Assembly (NCBI GenBank): GCA_943736015.1
Contig: OX031070.1
Coordinates: forward strand, 22,899,673 to 22,963,672
Direction: 5' to 3'
Source of the DNA: Tridacna crocea
Lineage: Eukaryota; Mollusca; Bivalvia; Cardiida; Cardiidae
Length of the DNA stretch: 64,000 bases
The notes under the pieces are model-generated. The model ran no database searches. It had not been told where the DNA came from and worked only from the letters and a program-made list of their open reading frames with translations. This document shows, one piece after another, positions 42,230 to 53,394 of this stretch (position 1 is the first letter of the stretch; each line of letters starts with the position of its first letter). The position numbers and the translations under genes are program-made.

Positions 42230-43075
42230 TGCCTTCTTTAGACTAATGTAATGTACAATGTATTTGAACATGTATACATGTATTTGGTAAATTTATATTG
42301 GTTATGTCAAAGCGTAGGCCTGGTCCATTCCTTTGCGCTTGATCTTTAGCTGATTGATGTGTATGAGATATGCTCTGTGAAAAAAGGGGACTTGACGCAT
42401 TTGCAAAAAGTATCAAACATTCCAAGCAGGCGTACATGAGCTGAAACTTTTGTTAACTTCCAATATTCCGCATGTCCAAGGAATATTCTACCTCATGATT
42501 CAGTCTGTTGTTATACAAAGTGGATTTTATGGATCCATAATTATGAAGCAATTTGCCTAGTACTATGTATTACGAAGATGTATTCCAGACTTGGTATTAA
42601 TTGTTTACATAACATCAAGATAACCTTGACATTACATCAACAACTGCAGGCATTGAAACAAAGGATTGCACTTGAGGAAGGCGATTGTACAGCAGAAAAC
42701 TTGTGTTGATCATTATAATTAAAATTTACATTTCTCATTAAGAGGATATCACTAGGATTATTTATACGTGAATGCTTGGTAATGAGTTAATTATACATGT
42801 ACATGTATCGTGTTTTTGTATACTATCGTGAAGATGGCAACTTAATATTCTACAGTTGGCTCAAGTGTATGCTACTGGCAGGAAAGTACATTCAAAAGAA
42901 AGTTACTCTGTCTTTTGTTTATTATCTAGATGGTTTTTAAATTGATTATCTAAATTTAGTGACAAATACTTAGATTGTGAATTAAAAATGACATCTTTAC
43001 AAAAATTTCCTTACTTTGAATGGTATTTAATGTCTACATTATCTACTGTAGGCTGCTACTGTGCTTTTAGGCAGC
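42230..43075. other. spacer between duplication units, unassigned
   Basis: About 850 bp. A decayed relative of the TGAGCCATRCTCTG repeat is likely at about 42350-42620. No gene seen. Confidence 0.4.
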
Positions 43076-43127
43076 TTAACTTTTTACCAAATGACAAAAT
43101 TTTACACTGTCCAAATTGATAGCACTT
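43076..43127 (-). mobile_element. hairpin MITE, left end only
   Basis: TTAACTTTTTACCAAATGAC and on to TTGATAGCACTTGCC, cut off where unit 2 begins. Confidence 0.7.
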
Positions 43128-43875
43128 GCCTATGACATTAATTATGCAATTATATCATTTCAATATATTTGTAATTTATATTACATGATTTATGCACCTT
43201 TTCCGCATAATTTTATCTTTCAAATTTTGAATGTTTTTTTTTACTTTTCAGTTGGAAATTTTGAGAAGTCTGCATATGTCATATTCTTCAAAGATTCGAC
43301 TCGTCTGCTTCAGTACTATGTCCATTTTGTAACAAAATTTACATAAAGTATTACAAGCTCAATACAACAAATATTCATTTTGTGTAATATTTTTTCTAAA
43401 TTTATTATGATTTACAATAGACTGTTTTTATTCTAGTACAGCTGATATGGCCAATTTCCATTTTGTCCACAGATTTTGTTTTCTAAAAATTCACACGGTA
43501 TGGGAACTAGACTAATAAAATTTTGACGAAAAGGTGCTTTTAAAATCATTTAAAACTATTCAATATTAATGTGCACAGTATTTCTCTCAACAAACTATTT
43601 TCTACCCCAATTCTTATCTAAAATGTATGACCTAATAAAATCCATTTGTCAAGCAATTTCCATATTAATTGTTACGGGAGACCACTCCTTCCTGCATGGC
43701 ATACTCCCGATTTAAATACAATACCTGGCTACTGCGTTAGGGAGATATCTCTTTGGCTCAGTGGTTAGGGTATTGGCTTTGCGTCCGGGAGTTCGGAGTT
43801 CGAATCCCGCTCCGATCCTTATTTCTGCCATGCATTTATTCATTTGTTTCTTTGTTACGGACTTCGTTCGTAAGA

Positions 43876-43893
43876 TGGGGGCTCGTCCGGGAT
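43876..43893 (+). other. tRNA-Pro primer-binding site
   Basis: TGGGGGCTCGTCCGGGAT, exactly complementary to the 3' 18 nt of the common animal tRNA-Pro and identical to the site used by many Pro-primed retroelements. Directly abuts the first LTR. Confidence 0.93.
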
Positions 43894-43979
43894 TGGCCAT
43901 TGAGCCATTAATCCCATTTGTTGTCCAAAATCGGACTTCCTGCCTAATAAGGCTTTGAGTCATCAATAAATGATGACTT

Positions 43980-43991
43980 TAAGAGGGGGTG
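43980..43991 (+). other. polypurine tract
   Basis: Purine-rich AAGAGGGGG followed by TG, immediately upstream of the second LTR, the expected plus-strand primer site. Confidence 0.8.
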
Positions 43992-45399
43992 TGTTACGGG
44001 AGACCACTCCTTCCTGCATGGCATACTCCCGATTTAAATACAATACCTGGCTACTGCGTTAGGGAGATATCTCTTTGGCTCAGTGGTTAGGGTATTGGCT
44101 TTGCGTCCGGGAGTTTGGAGTTCGAATCCCGCTCCGATCCTTATTTCTGCCATGCATTTATTCATTTGTTTCTTTGTTACGGACTTCGTTCGTAAGAATA
44201 TGATTTCGTAGCATAAATAAAATTCCAAAAGAGTGTGAACATAAATATATGACACGGTCGATTATTAATCTTGTAAGAATCTACAGAGAATATAATAGAT
44301 CTGCTAATTATTATTCTTTTCTTTTTTCAACTTTAAACCTTTATCAATTTGATCTAGCAGTTCCATCATGCCAGGAAAACGGCATAGGAAATAAAACGAA
44401 AAAGATTTTTCCTAACATCCCGTTGATTCATTGATTTATCATAAAAATTTGTGAATTTTTTAGAAGTTCCTTTATTTCATGAACACTTTCACTCTTTTTC
44501 GCGCTCTTTTTACGCTAATGTACGTCGATGGCATGTTCTGTGTAGCTCGAACCGAAACTGGGTGAAATTTGGAAAAAATTTATGGTCAAAGGGAGAAAAC
44601 TCGTATTAACTTGTAATCACTGCCTTCACAGCAGAGTTACATCCCTTATATTTATGACGGCATAAAACCTAAGACGAATAAACACCAAGGCAGTTTGTGG
44701 AGACGACCTCGTCACCTGTATCGGAAAAATGTTCGTAGAGCTGTCATTATTTATGGCAAAGTTTAAGTTTAGAATGCAGATGCTGGTACCTCTGAAAATA
44801 TCATGACAGTAGACAATTTAAGAAAGAAAACCATTTGCAGACGTGATTACTATAAATTTTTTATAAACAAAGGTGGCTTGAACTAAAATGGTTGTACAGT
44901 TTTAACTATAGATGGCAGTGAGGTTGACGTCAAAGTAGTTCCGGGCACCCAAATGTACCGGTGTGTATATGGTGATACCGGAGTCTACGGATATCGGTAC
45001 ATAGTAAAAAATATTTTAAACGCTTTGCCCTTTTAGTTCAACCATGACCTAGACAATGTGAATCCCCATTTACGTTATAAATATTTAAGTACACGTGCAA
45101 TAATCTATTAGACAGAACTTCGTCTACCGATTTATATGTTGTTTGAATGTTTAATAATCCGAATTATGTTTACATTCTGCTTAACAGTATAAATAAATCG
45201 TCACTTACAACCTCGAATTGTAGCGGTTGTTGCGTTTACAAACGAGATGACATGCAAGGGAGACTACCGACTGGTTAAAATATTATTATCATTCTTTCAT
45301 TTCTTTTACGCCTCTCTTGATTTTGGATTATAAAGCAATACTTCAGAAACGTAAATATTTACGTTACCATCGTGAAAACATTATATAATCCATTATAAG

Positions 45400-45560
45400 T
45401 AAGCGTAAGAGTTTTTTTTTATGCCGATCGTCTCCACAAACTATGACCGTGTACCATATTTTATTCGTCTTTGGTTTTAGGCCGCTCAGAATTGTAAGGG
45501 AGACGACTCTGGGACCTACGCAGATTTAAGAAAGTACGAGTTTTCTCCCTTAGACCATTA
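45400..45560 (-). repeat. inverted copy of the 44578-44730 segment
   Basis: TCTCCACAAACTATG, TTATTCGTCTTTGGTTTTAG and GAGTTTTCTCCCTTAGACC reproduce 44578-44730 on the other strand, giving a ~1-kb inverted-repeat pair. Confidence 0.7.
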
Positions 45561-45829
45561 AATGTTTGCAATTTCGCCAGTCTTCAGTATAATGAAACAT
45601 AGAACTTGATTCGGGTTTTATTCGAATGAAGAGCGCAAAGGGGAGCAAATACGTGAGAAAATATGGAGAAAAAGAAATAAATATTTCTAAATAAATAGGT
45701 AAATGGATGTGTTTTTCTTCACGTGGCTGCACAATTTCGATCCTCATTACATTTTCAATTTTGGTTGTTATTCAAACAGCAGGAACAAAACTACTGGAAA
45801 CAAAGGAAATGACTCAAATCCATAATAAG

Positions 45830-47640
45830 CATTAACTCCATAAATAGTATCAGAAACCATTTTGCCAAAATATTTGCACTAAAATATTTTCACTAAAATG
45901 GTAAAGTTTTGAATTCCATTTTTTCTTTTTTTTTTTTGGGGGGGGGGGGGGTAAAATGGTAAAGACTTTTGAAGTTCTTTTTTTTTTTGTACTGTTTTAC
46001 CCTCTTGTTTGAAAGATCTTTTTTCCTCGGTGTCTATAATACTTAGCAGTGCATGCTATTACATTATATTGCAGTTTCAAGACATAAAAAAGCAAATGAG
46101 CAGAAACTCCCAACCACTTTAGCAAAATATTTTTGCTAAAATGGTAAAGAGTTTTGAAATTCAAATTTTTTTTTTTTGGTACTGTTTTACCCTATAGTTT
46201 GAAAGATCTTTTTCCTCAGTGTCTATAGTACTTAGCAATGCATGCTGTTACATTATTTTGCAGTTTCAAGACATGAAAAAGCAAATGAGCAGAACCTCCC
46301 GACCATTTTACCAAAATATCTGCACTAAAATGGTAAAGAGTTTTGAAATCAATTTTTTTAAGCTTTTTACCATGTTGTTTGAAAGAGCTTTCTTCCTCAG
46401 TGTCTAGATAGTACCTAGCAAAGCATGCTGTTAGATTATATAGCAGTTTCGAGACATAAAAAAGCAAATGTGTAGAAGCTCCCAACCATTTTACCAAAAT
46501 ATTTTCACTAAAATGGTAAAGAGTTTTGAAAGCCATTTTTTTGGTACTGTTTTTCCCTCATGTTTGAAAATGCTTTCTTCCCCAGTGTCTTAAGAATTTA
46601 CCAATGCATGCTGTTACATTATATTCCAATATCAAGACATAAAAAAAGCAAGTGAGTAGAAACTCCCAACCATTTTACCAAACTATTTTCACTAAAATGG
46701 TAAAGAGTTTTGAAATCTTTTTTTTTTTTTGTACTCTTTTACCCTATTGTTTGAAAGATCTTTTTTTCCTCAGTGTTTATAGTACTTAGCAATGCATCCT
46801 GTTACATTATATTGTAGTTTCAAGACATCAAAAAGCAAATGAGCAGAAACTCCCAACAATTTTACCAAAATATTTTCACTAAATGGTAAAGACTTGAAAT
46901 TCATTTTTTTTGTACTGTTTTACCCTCTTGTTTGAAAGATCTTTTTTCCTCAGTGTCTATAGAACTTAGGAATGCATGCTGTTACATTAAATTGCAGTTT
47001 CAAGACATAAAAAAGCAAATGAGCGAAACTCCCAACCATTTTACCAAAATATTTTCACTAAAATGGTGAAGTGTTTTGAAATTCATTATTTTTTTTCGTA
47101 CTGTTTTACCCTATTGTTTGAAAGCTCTTTTTTCCCTCAGTGTCTATAGTACTCAGCAATGCATGCTGTTACATTATATTGCAGTTTCAAGACATCAAAC
47201 TGCAAATTGAGTAGAAACTCCCAACCATTTTACCAAAATATTTTCATTAAAATGGTCAAGTGTTTTGAAAAAAAAAAAATCCTTTTTCAACTCTTCGTCT
47301 TTGTGAAAGTATAAAAAGAAGTAGGTACTCTGTACCATCTTACATGCACACAAATCACTGTTGGATAAAATTTCAGTTTCTTGAACATATAGGTAGAAAC
47401 TCTTTACCATCTTACAAAAGAAAAAATGAAGCTTACATGCTAAAGAGTTTCGAGAAAAAAAAAGAATTGCTTTTCCCACAACGTTTGCAACAGCTTTCTT
47501 TCTCGGTGACCATAAAACTTAGCACCATATGCAGTAGATAAAGTTAAAGTTTTTCAGACACTGAAAAGCAAATGAGTAGAAACTCTTTTCCATCTTTTAA
47601 TATAAAATGGTAAGGAGTTTCGGAAAATTTGCTATTAATT
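45830..47640. repeat. satellite-like tandem array, ~185-bp unit
   Basis: Starts of AGAAACTCCCAACCATTTTA recur near 46101, 46290, 46474, 46657, 46841, 47024 and 47210, a spacing of 183-189 bp. Flanking units are more diverged, making about nine to ten units. Each contains the imperfect palindrome ACCATTTTA...TAAAATGGT and a T-run. Not coding. Confidence 0.9.
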
Positions 47641-48033
47641 CAAAATCAAAGGGCTTGTGGAAAAGGTTTGATTTTTTGCACATATACGAAAGAAATAATT
47701 CGATATGTATCAACATAAAGTTTTTAGAAACATTTTCATGATCAAAATTTTGAAAAGATCAGATTTCACGGCCTTGTGAGATTCCCCTGCTAGAAATTCC
47801 CGGGATTGTTTGGTAGCGGACGAAAAATAGTTCGCATGTTGAACATGTGTTTTTTGATGTTTCCAAGATGAAAAACAGTTTGCATGACCTCTTGAATTTA
47901 AAACTACGAGGAAATATATTACACTGTATACTTCTAACAATATTAAATGGCCGTATTCAATTTCTTTCAAACCGTACAACCATCGAAAAATGAAAAAAAA
48001 TAAATAAATCGCCTGACCATTTTAGTTCGACCA

Positions 48034-49047
48034 AACAGGTGGTAGTCTCCCTTGTAATTTGTCACATTTGTAAACAAGGCAACCGCCAAAATTTAACTTC
48101 GAGGTAATAACTCGCGTATCAAGTAAGAGCTCTAGCAGAATCTAATTATTTTTTGTAATAAAATTTATCAACTGATGAATGTATACCATAAATAAGCTTT
48201 CTTGTGTTACAATTGAAACATAGAAACTAACGACAAAACATGTGTTCGTTCAATTAGGTTTTCGAGGTTATTAACAAATGTTGTTATAGGTTGAGTTGTC
48301 AAATTCCAATTATGTTTTTTTTTTAAACCATTTACCGTTAGAATCAGAGAATAAGAAATTGAAAGCATACCTGAATCTTCCGAGCTAATAAATGGAGATG
48401 AAAGCTTTGTTTTTTCCGATATCATTGATTTCGATTCCAGTTTAGACCCCCACCATTTCTTTGGTTGAAGTGGATTATGAGAGGGGAGGTCACTCTCTAT
48501 CAATTTGAAAACTTAATCCCTTAGATAATAGATCGATTGATTTAGAATTACGCAACAGCATCCTGTTTTTGACTGAAAAATAACAGCAGACAAACCATGA
48601 CTTTATGAATCAGGACAGACTAAACTCGTGTGTACTTGTGAACGTGCAGTGTTATCTTGAGTCTATAAGGTTGAATCGGAACGTTTTTAAAAATAACTCC
48701 TTTGAAATAGCAAAGATTGGATTTTTAAATTTGGCTTGAAAATTTCACTTTACATAATCAGCAGGATAAGGGTTAACAGAGGGACTGAGTTTTTCGGAAG
48801 GCCGTATGGGTATAAATCAAATTTGCACCGGCTCTTAAAGTTTCGGTGTGACTGTTTGTAACAGTTGAAAAAAGACTATTCCGAAGTGGGAGACAAGGGA
48901 GAGTACTCTTTATAACTAATGGATATAGAGATTGCACGAGTTTTTTCCCTTTGACCATAAAATCATAATGAAAAGTGACGGTGGGGGTTTCCAGACCCGA
49001 AACCGATCAATAATGATTTTTTTGGATCTTGAATTTCCCTGGTTTTC
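48034..49047. repeat. unit 2 block homologous to 37440-38280
   Basis: GTGGTAGTCTCCCTTGTAAT, GGTTTTCGAGGTTATTAACAA and ACGAGTTTTTTCCCTTTGACC align in order with unit 1. About 300 bp at 48430-48740 are specific to this copy. No coding function recognised. Confidence 0.75.
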
Positions 49048-49440
49048 TTTATAAGTTCTATCGGCTGAAAGGCAACAGAGTTTTATGTTATAATATGGTT
49101 TCCATCGTCTGTCCGCCTGTCTATCTGTACGTCTGCTAGTCTTTCTCTTGTTTACGTGATGAAGTCTGCATTCGTTGTCAAATTTTCTTGAAATTTGCAG
49201 ATTGTTTATCTCATCAATAGCTTGAACCCTATTAATTTTGAAAAAAAAAATCCAGTTATTAGTATGGGAAAAGAAGCCATTTGAATTTGAAATTTTCATT
49301 TCTTGTTTACGTGGTAAAGTCTGCATTTATGGTAATATTTTCGTGAAACTTGCACAGTTTGTGTAGCCTATCGATAGCTCACAAGAACCTTTTTGATAAT
49401 TATGGAAAAAATCTAACAAACAGTGCGGGAAGCCATTTCT
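49048..49440 (+). mobile_element. Helentron/pearl-like element, family b, remnant
   Basis: AAGTTCTATCGGCTGAAAGG start with two tandem units. 3' end absent. Confidence 0.6.
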
Positions 49441-49867
49441 AAAACTTTGAAAATTCAGAATGTGAAAAGGACCTGGATTTTCTTTCCTTGTGAGTTACAC
49501 TAATTTCAAGGAAGAAATTGGTTCCCCTTGAAATATGGTGTTAGTTTTACACATATTTGAACGTCAACAAACCTACTGTTATTTTGCTCTTTTCATGTAT
49601 AGTATATTGGATACTGAAAACTAAAGAAATATAAATTTGGGGGTGATGTTGTTTCTGTACATTCGTCAGTTATATAAAAATTATTTGTATATAATGAAAT
49701 TCTTTGCATTCTTTCAAAAAGTAGCGTACAATCATATAGGAAGGACACTTGAACGCTAATAAGCACTGGAACGAAAAAACCTTGAGGTGAATAACTTAAG
49801 GGAAGTAACTGTCGTATATCAATGGTGATGCGACATGTACGAGTTTTCTCCCCTAGACCATATTATT

Positions 49868-50652
49868 ATGCCCCCCCTTCGAAGAAGTGGGGGTATATTG
49901 CTTTGCACTTGTCCGTCGGTCCGTCAGTCGGTTGGTCCGTAGACCACATTTTTGTCCGGAGCATAACTCAAAAAGTATTTCAGGTATCATCTTGAAACTA
50001 CATAGGTGGATGGATCTCATTAAGGAGAAGTGCATTGCACAAGAACCATAACTCTGCCCATCATATTTTTGGGTTACTGCCCATTGTTGATTTTCATACT
50101 TAATTTTTGTCAGGAGCATAACTCTAAAAGTATTTCAGGTATCATCTTGAAACTTCATATGTGGATAGATCTCATTATGGAGAAGTGCATTGCACAAGAA
50201 ACATAACTCTGCCCATCATATTTTTGGAGTTATTGCCCTTTGTTGATTTTCATACTTAATTTTTCTTCAGAGCATAACTGAAAAGGTTTTCAGGTATAAT
50301 CTTGTAACTTTATATGTGGATAGATCTTATTCAGGAGAAGTGCATTGCACAAGAACCATAACTCTGCCCATTATATTTTTGCAGTTATTGCCCTTTGTTG
50401 ATTTTCGTACTTAATTTTTTTCCGAAACATAACTCAAAAAGTTTGTGAGGTAAAATGGTGAAACTTTAAAAGTTGATAGTTCACGTAAATGGGAAGTGCA
50501 GTGCCCTAGAATTGTTTATTTAACATTAATAATTTTCTAGTAATTAACCTTTGTTCATTTTCACACTTTGAACTTAACAGTTTATAATCACATGTTATAT
50601 TTAGAATTGGATGCCATTAGGGGGGCATACATGTTTTACAAACATCTCTTGT
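49868..50652 (+). mobile_element. Helentron/pearl-like element, family d
   Basis: Starts ATGCCCCCCCTTCG, inverse of GGGGGGCATA near the end. Three to four ~160-bp units (GGAGCATAACTC...AGGTATCATCTTGAAAC...GAAGTGCATTGCACAAGAA). 3' hairpin ATGTTTTACAAACAT, then CTCTTGT. Confidence 0.75.
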
Positions 50653-50714
50653 TTTTAAAAAATTTGATCGGTAAGAAAGAAGACATGCGACAAATACTGA
50701 AAAGAAGTCTTTGG

Positions 50715-50915
50715 GGCTAGTCCAAATTCAAGGTGTTTGCAGAGGACAAAAGCTGCAGAAATTGTGACATTTTCCTTTTAAGGGGTATATGATATTCAGG
50801 GAAAAGGAGAAAATGCTGGTTACCAGCATTTTTTTTCTTATCCAAAAAATTGTTTTCAAGTTCTTTCCATAGGAGTCGTGAAAACTTGGGTTTGTGTGGT
50901 GTTAACTAAAGCACT
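50715..50915 (-). mobile_element. hairpin MITE, left end replaced
   Basis: Palindrome intact to GCTGGTTACCAGC, left terminus missing, right GTGTTAA. Adjoins the end of unit 2. Confidence 0.7.
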
Positions 50916-51005
50916 ATTCATGTTTTAATGACCCCAAAGGAAAAGGAGGACATGCTGCTAGCCAGCATTTTCTCCTTTTCTTAGGGTATTTTTAATAAGT
51001 TATTT
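50912..51005 (+). mobile_element. hairpin MITE, left half
   Basis: TTAACTAAAGCACTATTC start and a shortened palindrome. Right half lost. Confidence 0.55.
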
Positions 51006-51098
51006 ATATTTAAGTTATAGAGTTGTTTATAATAGGGATTTTTATTGTAAGGGGTTTAGAATTGAATATTGATCTAGAGGTGGAGTTAAAGCTTTTGT

Positions 51099-51322
51099 CT
51101 AACTCTTTACCAAACAACAAAATTTTAGACTCCTCCAAATTCAATGCATTTGCAGATGGCAGAATGAAAATGACTGAAATTTGAAGTTTTTGTTAAGGGC
51201 AGAAAACATTGTGGAACAGGAGAAAATGTCAGTTACCACCATTTTCACCTTTTCCCACAATAAATTCAAACGGCTTCTTTCCCAGGGTTGTAAAAACCAA
51301 GGATTGTTTGGTAAAGGTTTAA
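51099..51322 (-). mobile_element. hairpin MITE type A
   Basis: Left CTAA, right TTAA. Palindrome eroded (GTCAGTTACCACC). Confidence 0.83.
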
Positions 51323-51431
51323 TCTCACAATCTGTCCTCTGCATTCAGTAGTCTAAAGAGGTAAGGTGGTTTGGAGTTATGCATTGCTGTAACAGTCTTC
51401 ATTTTTTTTTCTTGAGCCTTTGATTGTTAGT

Positions 51432-51648
51432 TTAACCCTATACCACACAATCCCAACTTTTAACACCCCTGTGAAAGAAGCATTTTGAAAACATTATGGG
51501 AAAAGGAGAAAATGCATTTTCTCCTTTCCCCACAATGTTTTTTCCCTTCCTAAAACAAAATTCAGTTCTTTGGTCTCATTCGTTTTGTTGTCTGCAAATG
51601 CTTTCAATTTAGACCAGTCTAAAATGTTTAAGTTTGGTAAAGAGTTAA
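51432..51648 (+). mobile_element. hairpin MITE type A, palindrome tip deleted
   Basis: TTAA both ends. GAGAAAATGCATTTTCTCC lacks the GCTGGTAACC tip, leaving a shorter exact palindrome. Confidence 0.87.
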
Positions 51649-51940
51649 ACATTTATTTTACATCGATTGAGAAACAAATTCTTAGAAGTTATACTTATCT
51701 CTAGATTCTGCTTGCAACCTCTAGACTCTTGCAACCTTTGGTCATAAATGCATCTTTAGTCTTATCTTGATGAAACTTAGAATGTTCGTTTCCATATCTG
51801 GGCCACTTGAGGATAAACCAAATTAAATTTTTAAGTTGACCTAGTTGTACTTTAAGACGCTGCATTGCAAGTCAAAAGGTCAAATCTAGGAAAGGGCTAT
51901 ATTATTTCATCTAAATGCTGCATGTTTGTCCAAACATTAT

Positions 51941-52129
51941 TTAACTCTTTACCAAACAACAAAATTTTAGACTGGCCCAAATTGAAAGCATTTGCAGATG
52001 ACAAAACTAAATTGACTGAAAAATTGAAATTTGTTTCGGAAAGGGTAGAAAACAATGTGGGAAAAGGAGAAAGAAAAAGGTTTCTTTCACAAGGTCATTA
52101 AAATTTGGGACTGTGTGGTAATAGGTTAA
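51941..52129 (-). mobile_element. hairpin MITE type A, right arm deleted
   Basis: TTAA both ends. The left arm reaches GGGAAAAGGAGAAA, then jumps to the AAAGGTTTCTTTCAC flank. Right TTAA shared with the next copy. Confidence 0.87.
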
Positions 52130-52357
52130 CCCTTTACTGGACGAAAATTTTTTAACCTTTTCCAAATGGTTCCAAAGCTTTTGCACAAGACAATTTAAAT
52201 GTGGCTAAATTTGTGCAGTCTTTCTTTGATAGGAGAGAAAACTTTGTAGGAAAAGGGGAAAATGCTGGTTACCAGCATTTTCTCCTTTTCCCACAATGTT
52301 TAGAAGAGGCTGCTTTTCCAGGTCGTTACAAGTCGGCATTGTGTGGTAAAGGGGTAA
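52126..52357 (-). mobile_element. hairpin MITE type A
   Basis: Head-to-tail with the previous copy. Right end GGGGTAAC. Confidence 0.85.
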
Positions 52358-52417
52358 CAGAGACAAATCACTAAAATTGTTTAAGACTTGAAGATGGTTC
52401 AATTTTTTTTCAGCTGT

Positions 52418-52641
52418 TTAACTCTTTACCACACAATCCTGACTTTTCACAACCCTCAGAAAGAAAGCTTTTGAAAATATTGTAGAAAAAGGAGAAAATG
52501 CTGGTAACCAACATTTTCTTCTTTTCTCAGGTTGTTTTCTACCCTTTCCTAATCAAATTTTGATTTTAAATTCACATCAGTCATCTGCAAATGCTTTCAA
52601 TTTGGACTGGTCCAAAATTTTGTGGTTTGGTAAAGATTTAA
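52418..52641 (+). mobile_element. hairpin MITE type A
   Basis: TTAA both ends. The arm TCTCAGGTTGTTTTC is diverged. Confidence 0.85.
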
Positions 52642-52853
52642 ACATAGTAAGTTATTATCGAGATTACCACTATGTATGGTGTAAGGCATTATTATACATT
52701 TAAAGGAAATATTGAAATGCAATTTCCTTCGTCATAATCTATGCAACCTTTCCACCATAAGGGGCAACATTTGGCATAAAGACACAAAAAATCATTATAG
52801 TTTGATAAAAGAACGATAAAATGGGTTAAACATGGGCTGTAAACGATCGTAAA

Positions 52854-53121
52854 TGAGCCATGCTCTGTGAAAAGGGGGCTTAATGCATCTGTGAAAAGTT
52901 TTAATCCTGTCAGCTTGCGCATTTCGCGCAGGCTGACCTTGGCCTCAACTATTCACTATTGGTCTATTTTCTGATTGTCAAAGAGCTAATCTATGTCATG
53001 ACTATGACAGTTGTTTTAAAAAATTGATCTTAAGGGTCCATATTTATGTGATGTGATGTGATGCGGCTAGTATCATGTATAACGGAGATGCATTAAGCCC
53101 TTTTTGCCAGAGCACAGCTCA
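52854..53121. repeat. palindromic-end repeat, TGAGCCATGCTCTG family
   Basis: TGAGCCATGCTCTGTG...GGGGGCTTAATGCAT pairs with ATGCATTAAGCCC...CAGAGCACAGCTCA. 268 bp. Also at 8271-8529. Confidence 0.75.
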
Positions 53122-53165
53122 GATGTATCTTTGGTTACGTTGTTGTTATGTATGAATACTCTCTT

Positions 53166-53394
53166 TTAACCCTTTACCCCATAGGGCATTTCTATGGTAT
53201 CTCTAAATGACCCTAAATAACAGCAAGGATGAAGCTATTTCTTATATGGATATGACACCTTTTGATTGCAAAGAAAACATTGTGACAAAAGGTGAAATTG
53301 CTCGTCACAAGCAATTTCACCTTTTGCCACAATGTTTTCCAAAGGCTCATACAAGCAATGCCTAGAAATGAGTATCTATGGAGTAAAGGGTTAA
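53166..53394 (-). mobile_element. hairpin MITE type B
   Basis: TTAA both ends. Core GACAAAAGGTGAAATTGCTCGT with only minor mismatch. Confidence 0.88.

Larger units (their letters stand above)
43670..44197 (+). mobile_element. TRIM: 528-bp LTR retrotransposon in miniature
   Basis: Two 206-bp direct terminal repeats (43670-43875 and 43992-44197) differ at one base (43795-region C versus T). They start TGTTACG and end CGTAAGA. The 116-bp interior opens immediately with an 18-nt tRNA-Pro primer-binding site and closes with the purine run AAGAGGGGGTG directly before the second repeat. No coding capacity, so it depends on another element. Each repeat carries a tRNA-like TTGGCTCAGTGGTTAGGG...GAGTTCGAATCCCG segment (A- and B-box-like). 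The empty site survives in unit 1 near 36840. No clear target duplication. Confidence 0.92.
44875..48032. mobile_element. ~3.15-kb TIR element carrying a satellite array
   Basis: Left end CTTGAACTAAAATGG...TTGTACAG and right end CGTACAA...CCATTTTAGTTCGACC are inverted. Flanks AAACA(AA)GGTGG and AAACAGGTGG form an imperfect ~9-10 bp duplication. Unit 1 has the uninterrupted AAACAGGTGGTGGTAG at about 37465. No transposase seen. The middle is the satellite at 45830. Confidence 0.65.
43128..50820. repeat. tandem segmental duplication, unit 2
   Basis: Same block order as unit 1 but longer. It has gained the TRIM at 43670, the ~3.15-kb TIR element at 44875 and the element at 49868, and lost 35880-36560 and most of the family b element. 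Confidence 0.72.

Noticed and set aside
43745..43816. tRNA gene (and its copy at about 44067-44138)
   Set aside because: A/B-box-like blocks are present but acceptor and T stems do not pair. Both copies lie inside TRIM LTRs.
46216..46536. 106-codon minus-strand frame
   Set aside because: Product of the tandem satellite. The peptide repeats with the 185-bp period.
45830..47640. CRISPR-like regular repeats
   Set aside because: Units are ~185 bp with no spacers, in eukaryotic intergenic DNA: a satellite array.
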